In this document: piece by piece, positions 17,835 to 26,260 of the stretch
Position numbering within the stretch: position 1 is the first letter of the stretch
Layout: each line of letters begins with the position of its first letter
Assembly: GCA_021809885.1 (NCBI GenBank)
Contig: JAJZJY010000004.1
Coordinates: 1 to 33,501 of the forward strand
Source: Actinomycetes bacterium
Lineage (GTDB): Bacteria; Actinomycetota; Acidimicrobiia; Acidimicrobiales; Palsa-688
DNA: 33,501 nucleotides
Reading direction: 5' to 3'
Translations under genes and position numbers: made by a program
The notes under the pieces: generated by a model
Seen by the model: the letters and a program-made list of their open reading frames with translations, nothing else
Told to the model about the DNA's origin: nothing
Databases searched by the model: none

Positions 17835-18914
17835 GCTCGAATGCCCGAGGCGCTCCATGACGGCCTTCGGGTGACCGCCTTCGGCGATGAGCAAGCTGGC
17901 ACAGGCATGTCTCAGGTCATGCCACCTGGTGCCCGGTACTCCGGCCCTGGCAGCAGCAGGACGGAAGTGGCGGCGGTAGACCGCCAGGTGGCGTACAAGC
18001 TCCCCGGTCTGTCCGACGAACAACCAGGCAGCGGGGTCTTCGGGCCGGGTCGCAAGCTGGGCGGCGAGGGGCTCGCGCAGCTCGTCCGGCAGCGGCACCC
18101 GCCGACTCATCCCGGTCTTCGGCGGGGTCACCACGAGCTTGCCTCTCACCTCGGTCACCGACTCGGTGACGAGCAGCGCAGGTCCGGCCAGGTCAACCGA
18201 CCGCCGGCGGAGCGCCCACAGCTCGCCGGCCCGAGGCCCGCCGTAGGCAGCCAGGCGCACAGCCAGCGCCAGGTCGGGGCGGTGGCTTGGTGCAGCCGCC
18301 CGCGCACCGTGTCCGGCTGGCCTGTACACCGGGTGCTCGATCTCGTGTGCCAGGGCCTCGACCTGTGCGACGGTGAGCACGGTGAGCGCCCGCTTGGGCT
18401 GGCGTGGCAGACGGACACGGGTTGTGGGATCGGCACCCAGTGCCCCCTCCTCTATGGCCAGTCGACAGATGGCACGGAGCGGCTCGAGTGCTCGGCGTAA
18501 CACGTCGGGCTGGGCACCCGCCGCCACCAACTCTGCCACCCACGTCTCCACGTCGCGGCGGGCGATCGCCGCCAACTCGACGGTGCCCCACCTGGGCAGT
18601 GTCCTTGCGCGAAGCATCTGCTCGTTGCCGGCCCGTGTTGACGGCTTCCAGTGGACGGAGCGGTCCAGCCAGCGCTGAGCCCACTCAGCCACCGTCCCGG
18701 CGGAGTCGAGCTGGCGTTGTCCGCGCAACTCGTCGGCCTCGGCCAGTACCAGCGCGTGCTCAGCGTCAGCCTTGGTGCGGTATGACCCGAGCGACACCAT
18801 CGTCCCGTCGGCCTCGGTCCGTCGTGCCTGCCACCGGCCAGAGGGCAGGCGTCGGACTGTGCCGGCTCCCGACCGGCGATGGCGGCGCTGCCCATCCGTA
18901 CTATCCTGTGCCAC
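17679..18914 (-). CDS. Tyrosine site-specific recombinase (phage/ICE-type integrase)
   Basis: Catalytic GGPRAGELWALR, HDLRHACASLLI, LGHSSITVTLDRYGH; N-terminal arm-binding GTVRRLPSGRWQARRTEADGTMVSLGSYRTKADAEHAL. Confidence 0.93.
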   Translation of the reverse strand: MAQDSTDGQRRHRRSGAGTVRRLPSGRWQARRTEADGTMVSLGSYRTKADAEHALVLAEADELRGQRQLDSAGTVAEWAQRWLDRSVHWKPSTRAGNEQMLRARTLPRWGTVELAAIARRDVETWVAELVAAGAQPDVLRRALEPLRAICRLAIEEGALGADPTTRVRLPRQPKRALTVLTVAQVEALAHEIEHPVYRPAGHGARAAAPSHRPDLALAVRLAAYGGPRAGELWALRRRSVDLAGPALLVTESVTEVRGKLVVTPPKTGMSRRVPLPDELREPLAAQLATRPEDPAAWLFVGQTGELVRHLAVYRRHFRPAAARAGVPGTRWHDLRHACASLLIAEGGHPKAVMERLGHSSITVTLDRYGHLFPALDDALTAGLNERIRTATADQSGTRLARPEAGEATNSL

Positions 18915-18948
18915 GAGGTTGTCTCCCCAGCTCGACCTCGAACCGATG

Positions 18949-18982
18949 CAGCGCCCTCTCTCTCTCTCTCGTGGGGGCGCTG
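18949..18982. repeat. Hairpin with (CT)n loop upstream of the integrase start
   Basis: CAGCGCCC ... TCTCTCTCTCTC ... GGGCGCTG inverted repeat. Confidence 0.6.
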
Positions 18983-19033
18983 TGTCGCGTAAGGGTAGCG
19001 GCCGGGTGGGTAGCGGGAGATAGGGCAGCGGGA

Positions 19034-19057
19034 GCCGGGGGGTGTGATCCCCCCGGC
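19034..19057. repeat. Perfect 9-bp inverted repeat
   Basis: GCCGGGGGG-TGTGAT-CCCCCCGGC. Confidence 0.75.
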
Positions 19058-19364
19058 CACCCGGCGTGAAGTCCGGTTCCGTGGTCCGGATCGTCTCGAC
19101 AGGCGCGAACGCGACCTCAATACCGGGCACACGTCCCCGCTCCGATGTCTGCGGGAAGGCCGCGCCCCCAGACGGGTCACCGATGAGCAGCCTCAGTTCG
19201 AGCTCGGTAGCGTCGCAGCCGACGTTCTCACCGCGGAGGGGTGTTGCTGTTCGGCGGGCGGGGCAGGCACCTCGGTCCCGGGATGCACCGGTGATCCGGA
19301 TCTCGACGCTGCAGCCGGCCGGATACCAGAGGGCGTCTGTGCCGTAGTGGCCCGGCAAGCCAAA

Positions 19365-19396
19365 TGTTGACATCCCACATTCCGGTGCTAACATCC
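19365..19396 (+). promoter_or_regulatory. iclR promoter with 21-bp-spaced direct repeats
   Basis: TGTTGACATCC (19365-19375) and TGCTAACATCC (19386-19396) contain -35 TTGACA (19367-19372) and -10 TAACAT (19389-19394), 16-nt spacer; GTG start at 19402. Confidence 0.7.
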
Positions 19397-19401
19397 ATGA
19401 T

Positions 19402-20265
19402 GTGGACAGATCGAGTGCCTCCGACCCGCAGAAGCTGGCCGGGGTTATGGTTGATTCCGGCCACGACGCTGCGCGCCAGGGGCCCGGGTTCGGGCTTGTA
19501 GGTACCGACGGACCTTCGAAGGTGCAGGTTCTCGCCAAGTTCCGACAGCTACTCGACGCTTTCTGCCCCAAACAGCCCGTCTTGACCCTCAGCGAACTGC
19601 GATCCAGTACGGGCTTGCCCGCCAGCACCTGTTTCCGACTGGTCCACAACCTCGTGGACGAAGGCTTGCTTGAGCGGGTCGGGGACCGTTATCGGGTCGG
19701 GCCAGCTGCGATCCGCTGGGCTGCATCCGCGATCGAAGCTCGTAGCATCATCAACGAGGCAGCATCTGCACTTGAGGAGCTTCGGGTGTTCACGGGGGAG
19801 AGTGCCCACCTCGTGGTGCGCGACGGTGCCTTCCGGATCTGTATTGCGCTCGCCAACAGCCACCGCTCGGTGGTGCGCCTGCTGCGCATCGGTGAGGTTG
19901 TCCCGCTCCATGTAGGCTCGATGGGAAAGGTCTTCCTGGCATTTGACTCTGAAGCGCTCCCCGCGCTCATGGGCAGCCCGCTCGACGCCTTCACGAGCCA
20001 CACCACCACGGATTGGGAAGAGCTGGACCGCGAGGTGGCAGACATCCGCGCCAAGGGCTACGCTGTCAGCTTCGGTGAACGCGACGCAGACGCGGTGGGC
20101 ATCACTGCACCCGTGTACGACCACCAAGCACAAATGGTCGCGGGCGTGGGGATCTCGGGGCCGATCCAACGCATAGGCAAGCAGCAGGCCGAAGAATACG
20201 CCGCGGCCGTCGTTAACGTGGCTCAAGAGATCTCGACGGCCCTCGGATGCCAGCTCTATGTATGA
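19402..20265 (+). CDS. IclR-family transcriptional regulator
   Basis: wHTH LTLSELRSSTGLPASTCFRLVHNLVDEGLLERVGDRYRVG; IclR effector domain (VVPLHVGSMGKVFLAF, GYAVSFGERDADAVGITAPVYD). Confidence 0.92.
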   Translation: MDRSSASDPQKLAGVMVDSGHDAARQGPGFGLVGTDGPSKVQVLAKFRQLLDAFCPKQPVLTLSELRSSTGLPASTCFRLVHNLVDEGLLERVGDRYRVGPAAIRWAASAIEARSIINEAASALEELRVFTGESAHLVVRDGAFRICIALANSHRSVVRLLRIGEVVPLHVGSMGKVFLAFDSEALPALMGSPLDAFTSHTTTDWEELDREVADIRAKGYAVSFGERDADAVGITAPVYDHQAQMVAGVGISGPIQRIGKQQAEEYAAAVVNVAQEISTALGCQLYV

Positions 20266-20340
20266 GCGCAACGCAACGCGATTGAGGACAGCGGGGTGGG
20301 CACCGACTGCGAGCGACACTGCAGGAGCCAGTCACCGGCT

Positions 20341-20372
20341 TCCTCTTTCGGTAAACCAGTAAACCAAGAGGA
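20341..20372 (+). promoter_or_regulatory. Inverted repeat enclosing tandem GTAAACCA, upstream of the SBP gene
   Basis: TCCTCTT (20341-20347) / AAGAGGA (20366-20372) flank GTAAACCAGTAAACCA (20351-20366), 28 nt before ATG 20401. Confidence 0.5.
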
Positions 20373-20400
20373 CACAAGTAGAAACAGGGAGGATCAACAC

Positions 20401-21630
20401 ATGTCCCACATGCGCCATAGCTTCAAGAGAGAGGGTGCCGAATTCGAATTGCCTCGGTTCAGGTCCCGGTTCATCAACCTGGTGGCGGTGCTCGCTGCTG
20501 GTTCGATCCTGTTGACCGCATGTGCCTCGTCCTCGAATTCGGCGACCAGCACGAAGAAGAAGCAAGCAGCCGTCACCCCGAGCAGCGGTGCATCCAACTT
20601 CACCTTCAGCTCCGGAGTCGCTTCGCCTGCCGTAGCCAGCCTCGTGAAGAGCCTCTGCCCCACCCACGCGGTGAAGGTCGGGTTCGTAGGCGGACCGGTC
20701 AACCCCTGGAGCCTGAAGGTCCAGTCCAATATCCAGGACGTGCTCAACCTCTGCCCGAACGTGACAACCTATCTTCACACGAACGCGAGTTCCCTGGCAC
20801 AGGCAACGTCAGAGGTCAACGGCTATGTCACCCAGGGCGTCAACATTTTGATTGTCCAGCCGGAATTCGGCCCCGCGCAGCTCACCTCGTACGCCGCGGC
20901 GGTCAAGGCCGGTGTCACGGTCGTGCCCGAGCTCACCACGGGGAACGGAAAAGTCGGAGTGGACTTCCAGACCTACGCAGCGGAGAACTACACTCAGTCC
21001 GGCACGGCATGGGCTGACTTCTTCCACCGTGCCGTGAAATCGGGGAAGATCGTGTTCTTGGGCGGGGCGCCCGGCACTGCCTCAAGTACCGACTTCCTCA
21101 ACGGCCTGGCTACCGCACTGAAGGCATACCCGGGTCTCTCCCTCGTTCAGAGCACCCCGGTGTGGACGAATTGGACGACGAGCGGTGCCCAACAGGCCAT
21201 GTCGGGGTTGTTGGCGAAAGATGGCCGGATCGCCGGAGTTGCCTCTGACTACGGCCTGGTCATGACCGGCGTCGTCAACGCATATAAGCAAGCAGGGATG
21301 GCTCAGCCCGACATCGCAACGATCGCAAGTGCCGAGGCGAACGCCTGTCAGTTCGCCACGACACACTTCGGCTTCTACACCCTGGGAGCCTCGACCCTGT
21401 TCGGTGTGGTCGCGTTGCTGAAGGCATTCCAACTTGAGCGGCACCAGTCGTCACCCCCGGCGAACGTGCCGCTTCCTGGTGTCGTCGACACATCGAGTGG
21501 CCAGGGCATGCCGGCCTGTCAGTCGGGCGTCTCGACCGATGAACCGCTGACTGCCGTGCTGTCGAACGCCCGGCAAGCGACTGCCGAAGAGGCAATGCTC
21601 AAGTCCGCGGGCTTCACGCTCTCGAGCTAG
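20401..21630 (+). CDS. Sugar-type (ribose/autoinducer class) ABC substrate-binding lipoprotein
   Basis: Lipobox LTAC; VKVGFVGGPVNPWSLKVQSNIQDVL..., NGYVTQGVNILIVQPEFGPAQLTSYAAAVKAGVTVVPE; ATG preceded by gggagga. Confidence 0.87.
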   Translation: MSHMRHSFKREGAEFELPRFRSRFINLVAVLAAGSILLTACASSSNSATSTKKKQAAVTPSSGASNFTFSSGVASPAVASLVKSLCPTHAVKVGFVGGPVNPWSLKVQSNIQDVLNLCPNVTTYLHTNASSLAQATSEVNGYVTQGVNILIVQPEFGPAQLTSYAAAVKAGVTVVPELTTGNGKVGVDFQTYAAENYTQSGTAWADFFHRAVKSGKIVFLGGAPGTASSTDFLNGLATALKAYPGLSLVQSTPVWTNWTTSGAQQAMSGLLAKDGRIAGVASDYGLVMTGVVNAYKQAGMAQPDIATIASAEANACQFATTHFGFYTLGASTLFGVVALLKAFQLERHQSSPPANVPLPGVVDTSSGQGMPACQSGVSTDEPLTAVLSNARQATAEEAMLKSAGFTLSS

Positions 21631-21708
21631 GCATCGTCTCAAGGCGACTTTTACAGCATGTGATGGCTCATTGTCAGGAAGGCAACGGTTTGAAGGGAGA
21701 CGTCTGCT

Positions 21709-23763
21709 GTGCCATTCTTCGTTGGTGTTGACATCGGGGGTACGTTCACCGACGTTTGGGCCATTCGCGATACGGGAGCAACTGCTATTGCAAAGACCTC
21801 GTCCACGCCACCGCGCTTTGAAGAGGGATTCTTGAACGGCATCGGTGAACTCGCCACGAAGTTCGACACCACGGTCGAGGCCCTGCTGGCTGATACCGTA
21901 CTCCTCGCTCACGGCACGACGGTTGCGACAAACATCATGGTTCAGCGTGAAGGAGCGAAGGTCGGGCTCATCGTGACGAAGGGCCATCGGGACGCATTGA
22001 CCATGATGCGTGCAACCGGGCGGACGGCGGGACTGAGCCCAGAGCTCCTCGCGGACACGAAGGCGACCAACAAGCCCAGTCCAATCGTCGATCCCAGTAC
22101 AATTGTGGAGATCGACGAGCGGATCGACGTCGACGGTGATGTGGTGGTGCCACTGGCCGAGACGCAGGTGAAGGAGGCTATCGAGTTCTTCTCGGCCAAG
22201 GGTATAGAGAGCATCGGGATCTCGTTCCTTTGGTCCTTTGCAAACCCAGCACACGAACACACCGTTGAGGCGATGGTCAGGCGGGCGTTGCCAACGACGT
22301 TCGTGTCGTCCTCGACAAACCTGTCGCCGCAAATCGGGGAGTACGAACGCACCGCGGCCGTCGCCATCAATTGTTACGTCGGGCCCGAGACGGCCACGTA
22401 TCTCACACGTCTCCAGCGACAACTGCGCGAACTGGGCTATCAGCGACCACTGTACTTAACCCATTGCTCTGGCGGCGTGATGGAAGTGGACGAAGCAGTC
22501 CGATCACCGATCAAGCTGTTTCAGTCTGGTCCCGTGTCCGGCATCAACGCGTCTGTGAAGGTACCAGGCATCGGTGACCAGATCATCGCGGCCGACATGG
22601 GGGGAACATCGTTCGATGTGGGGTTGGTCGTCGACGGACGCCCGTTATCCCGCAAGAGCACCATCGTCGATCACTACGAGTATCAACTGGCGACCGTTGA
22701 CATCCAGTCGATCGGCTCCGGCGGGGGAAGCGTCGCGTGGTTCGATGAGGAGCAAGGCGCGCTGCGTGTGGGGCCGCACAGCGCTGGCGCACGCCCTGGG
22801 CCCGCGGCCTACGGCCGCGGCGGCACGAAGCCGACCGTCACGGATGCGGACCTCCTCCTGGGCTACCTTAATCCCACGTATTTCCTCGGCGGCGCGATGG
22901 GACTCGACGTGGATGCCTCCGAACAAGCAATGGCAGGACTGGCTAACAAGATGGGGCTATCCGTCACGGAAACGGCAGCGGGTGTGGGTGAGATCGTGGA
23001 CAAGCAGATGGGCGACCTGGTCCGGCGCCTGACGCTCGGAAAGGGATTTGACCCCCGAGACTTCGTGCTCGTGGCGTACGGCGGTGCCGGACCTGTCCAC
23101 GCCGCCGGGTTCGCGCAAGATATCGGTGTTCGCGAGGTCGTGATCCCCGGGACGGACGCCTCGTCGGTTTGGTCGGCATTCGGTGCAGCGACCAGCGACC
23201 TCGTCCACGTCGTTGAGCAGGGGTGCTACTTCACAGCACCGTTTCAGACATCCCAGATCGGGCAGGTCATCGCCGGTATCCGGGACCATATTGACCAACG
23301 CCTGGGTAGAGACAACTACAGCGTCACCTGGACGGCGGACATGCACTACACGACCCAGATCAGCGAGCTCGAGGTTACGCTGCCGGACCTCAGTGGCAGG
23401 TCGTTCGGCGAGGAGGCTGTGGACAGGTTCCAAGATCTATATGAACGGACCTACGGCAGGGGCGCTGGCTTCAGCGAGGTCGCCGTGGAGATCACTGCGA
23501 TCCGCGCCCGGGCACAGCAGTCGCTCGGGCAACCAGGAACCGCGTCGGATCAAGTGGACCGGTCGGGTGTGAAGGGCCGTCGAAAGGTCTACTGGCCCGC
23601 GTTACACGATTACGCCGAGACGCCCATATTCAGCTCAATAAAAGAACGCGCCGAAGGCCCACTGGTTGTCGAGCTCCCGGATACTTCGATTGTTGTTCAT
23701 CCAGGCCAAGCTATTCATGCCGATTGCTCGGGCAACCTGGTTCTGACGCTCAGAGAGGGCTAA
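21709..23763 (+). CDS. hyuA: Hydantoinase/oxoprolinase-family protein, HyuA-like (ASKHA ATPase)
   Basis: VGVDIGGTFTDVWAI, AHGTTVATNIMVQREGAKVGLIVTKGHRD, CSGGVMEVDEA, DMGGTSFDVGL, YGGAGPVHA. Confidence 0.92.
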   Translation: MPFFVGVDIGGTFTDVWAIRDTGATAIAKTSSTPPRFEEGFLNGIGELATKFDTTVEALLADTVLLAHGTTVATNIMVQREGAKVGLIVTKGHRDALTMMRATGRTAGLSPELLADTKATNKPSPIVDPSTIVEIDERIDVDGDVVVPLAETQVKEAIEFFSAKGIESIGISFLWSFANPAHEHTVEAMVRRALPTTFVSSSTNLSPQIGEYERTAAVAINCYVGPETATYLTRLQRQLRELGYQRPLYLTHCSGGVMEVDEAVRSPIKLFQSGPVSGINASVKVPGIGDQIIAADMGGTSFDVGLVVDGRPLSRKSTIVDHYEYQLATVDIQSIGSGGGSVAWFDEEQGALRVGPHSAGARPGPAAYGRGGTKPTVTDADLLLGYLNPTYFLGGAMGLDVDASEQAMAGLANKMGLSVTETAAGVGEIVDKQMGDLVRRLTLGKGFDPRDFVLVAYGGAGPVHAAGFAQDIGVREVVIPGTDASSVWSAFGAATSDLVHVVEQGCYFTAPFQTSQIGQVIAGIRDHIDQRLGRDNYSVTWTADMHYTTQISELEVTLPDLSGRSFGEEAVDRFQDLYERTYGRGAGFSEVAVEITAIRARAQQSLGQPGTASDQVDRSGVKGRRKVYWPALHDYAETPIFSSIKERAEGPLVVELPDTSIVVHPGQAIHADCSGNLVLTLREG

Positions 23764-23767
23764 ACAC

Positions 23768-26050
23768 ATGCAGCAGGCGATTCCAATGGACGGCAGGCAA
23801 CGTGGCTACGTGCCCCCGGAAAAGCTCACGATAAGCTCGAAATTGGTGCTTCACGAAGAGGCCGTGTCCCTCGACGGGCTGAACCCCATCGATTTTGAGA
23901 TCATTCGCTATCAGCTCTGGTCGATCAACCAAGAACACGGGGAGACCATCTCCAAGATCTCGGGCTCGCCGATAACCAAGTACACCATGGACTTCAATCC
24001 TACCCTTCTGACTGAGGATGCGGAGAACGTCTACTTTGGACCGTATGTGCAGTGGTTTTCCGGCATGGCCGATAATGTTGTTAAATGGATCATGGAGAAC
24101 CGCAGCGAGAACCCGGGCATTAATGATGGCGACATGTTTCTCAGCAACGATCCATGGGTCGGGACAACGCACCAGCAGGATGTCGGGCTCTTCTGCCCCG
24201 TTTTCGTTGAGGGAAAGTTGTTCGCCTGGGTTACGAACGTCCTCCACCAGTACGACGTGGGCGGGATAGCGGCAGGGAGCTTCGTTCCGCAAGCGCGCAA
24301 CGTGTTCGACGAGGCGGTTCCGATTCCTCCGATCAAGATCGTGGATAGGGACGGCATACGACAAGACGTGGAAGAGGCATACCTGCGGCACTCGCGACTG
24401 CCAGGGCTTGTGAAGCTTGATCTGCATGCGGGCATCGCCGGCAATGCGACCGCCCGTGACCGGTTGCTCCAGCTGGTCGGGCGGTATGGCGCGGCGAAGG
24501 TGAAAGGGGTGATGCGGAAGGTCCTGGCGAACGGCGAGCAAGCCCTGCTTCGTAAGCTGGAAAAGATACCGGACGGGGTCTGGCGTGACCGGGTGTACCT
24601 CGATGTGGCGGTGGAGGGCGACCGTGGTCTCTATGGCGTCCAGCTGAACCTGCGGAAAACGGGAGACACGCTGACATTCGACAACGAGGGGACGGAGCCG
24701 CAAGTCGGGGTACTTGGCGCGTCATTTGCTGCTTGGCGAGGCGGAATCCTGACCGTGTTGAACGCGTTCCTGGCGTACGACCAACTCTGGTCGCTCGGGG
24801 GCGCGAGCCGACACGTGAAGTTCCACCCGACACCAGGGTTGATCAGCTGCGCGGACTATCCCGCTGCCATGAGCTGTGGCGGGACGATTGGCGCATACCA
24901 TGCCATCGTCCTGGCCAACAACTGCCTGGCGCGCATGATGGCGAGCTCGGGCGACGAGGAGCTGCAGCGTGATGTGATGGCCAATGAGGCGAACAGCATG
25001 TGGCCTATCACGCAGTTGTCTGGCACGGACCGAAAGGGTGAACCGTTCGGATCGGCGATCCTCGACCCGATGATTGGTGGCCTGGGTGCTTTCAGCTTTC
25101 GGGACGGGATCGATACGGGCGGAATGTACCTCGTGCCAAAGGGTCGAGCGGCCAACGTGGAGCAGAATGAGCTTCATTTCCCGGTGCTCTACCTGTACCG
25201 GAAGGAGCTGTGCGACTCGGGAGGCCCCGGCCGCTTCCGGGGAGGCAACGGCGGAGAATTGGCATTTGTCCCCCACAAGACGGAGCGGTTAAACCAGGAC
25301 ACCGCGACGTCGGGAGCAGCGGTGCCGACGGGAATGGGCCTCTTTGGCGGCAATCCGGGCTGTACGAACGAGTACGTGATGGTGTTCGGGAGCGACGTAC
25401 GCGCTCGGATGGCTGCGGGCGAGATCCCCACGGCTTGGCAGACGCTGGAGGGGACGGTGGAGGCCCTGCCGCCGAAGAAGGCGGGCATCGACCAGGGGCA
25501 GGACGACGTGTACGTCATGCATTGGTCGGCTGGAGCAGGGTTCGGTGATCCGCTCAAGCGAGAGCCCGGTGCGGTGGCCAGAGATATCAGGCAGGGTACT
25601 GTGAGCAGGGAGGCGGCTCGGAGGCAGTACGGCGTAGTGTTCGATGAAGCCACCGGTGAGGTGGATGTTGCGGCCACCCAGGCGGAACGGGAGAGAAGGA
25701 CGAGCGAGCGCCTGGACGGAGGCGCGCGAGTGGCTCAGGGCGGGTCGACCTGTGGCAGGCGGGTGCACGAGGCGCTTGCGCTAAGCTGTGATGGAAAGTC
25801 ATGGCTGTGCGGGTACTGCGGCTGCACTCTGGGTGGCGCGTCCTCGGGATACAAGGAGCAGGTCGTGCGGGTGACCCATCCGGTGTCGGACGCGAACGAG
25901 CTGATCGGGGATCCAAGCCGATTCGTGGACGTCGGGATCGTGTGGGTCGAATATTGCTGTCCGAATTGCGGTGTACGCGTGGAGTCCGAGCTCCTGCGGG
26001 AAGGCGACACTCCCCTGGTGGATATCGAATTGCTCGACTATCAAGCGTAG
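23768..26050 (+). CDS. hyuB: Hydantoinase B-family protein, HyuB-like, with C-terminal Cys-rich extension
   Basis: LNPIDFEIIRYQLWSINQEHGETI, DMFLSNDPWVGTTHQQDVGLFCPVF, GPGRFRGGNGGELAF; C-terminal CGYCGCTLGG...EYCCPNCGVRVESELL. Confidence 0.9.
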   Translation: MQQAIPMDGRQRGYVPPEKLTISSKLVLHEEAVSLDGLNPIDFEIIRYQLWSINQEHGETISKISGSPITKYTMDFNPTLLTEDAENVYFGPYVQWFSGMADNVVKWIMENRSENPGINDGDMFLSNDPWVGTTHQQDVGLFCPVFVEGKLFAWVTNVLHQYDVGGIAAGSFVPQARNVFDEAVPIPPIKIVDRDGIRQDVEEAYLRHSRLPGLVKLDLHAGIAGNATARDRLLQLVGRYGAAKVKGVMRKVLANGEQALLRKLEKIPDGVWRDRVYLDVAVEGDRGLYGVQLNLRKTGDTLTFDNEGTEPQVGVLGASFAAWRGGILTVLNAFLAYDQLWSLGGASRHVKFHPTPGLISCADYPAAMSCGGTIGAYHAIVLANNCLARMMASSGDEELQRDVMANEANSMWPITQLSGTDRKGEPFGSAILDPMIGGLGAFSFRDGIDTGGMYLVPKGRAANVEQNELHFPVLYLYRKELCDSGGPGRFRGGNGGELAFVPHKTERLNQDTATSGAAVPTGMGLFGGNPGCTNEYVMVFGSDVRARMAAGEIPTAWQTLEGTVEALPPKKAGIDQGQDDVYVMHWSAGAGFGDPLKREPGAVARDIRQGTVSREAARRQYGVVFDEATGEVDVAATQAERERRTSERLDGGARVAQGGSTCGRRVHEALALSCDGKSWLCGYCGCTLGGASSGYKEQVVRVTHPVSDANELIGDPSRFVDVGIVWVEYCCPNCGVRVESELLREGDTPLVDIELLDYQA

Positions 26051-26260
26051 AGGGAGATCGGTTTCCGGGAGAAGAGTTCTCCATCGCTGTGCTGTAGACT
26101 ACCCTCCTCCGCTAGATACGGCAGCGGGACCTGAGAACGAGCCCCACGTGGCCCGACATGTAGTGGTGACAACGCGCCAGCAGCATCCAGATGGAGATCC
26201 CCTAGGAGCATTGGGTTGTGATCAGCAGGACGAGAACCGTGTTGATGCGAGCCCCGGACT

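Noticed and set aside
18915-19649. N-terminal extension of the 656-aa integrase ORF
   Set aside because: Reads through promoter-like DNA and antisense to iclR; the arm-binding domain begins near the GTG at 18914.
23750-24703. 317-aa minus-strand ORF
   Set aside because: Antisense to HyuB, no motif support.
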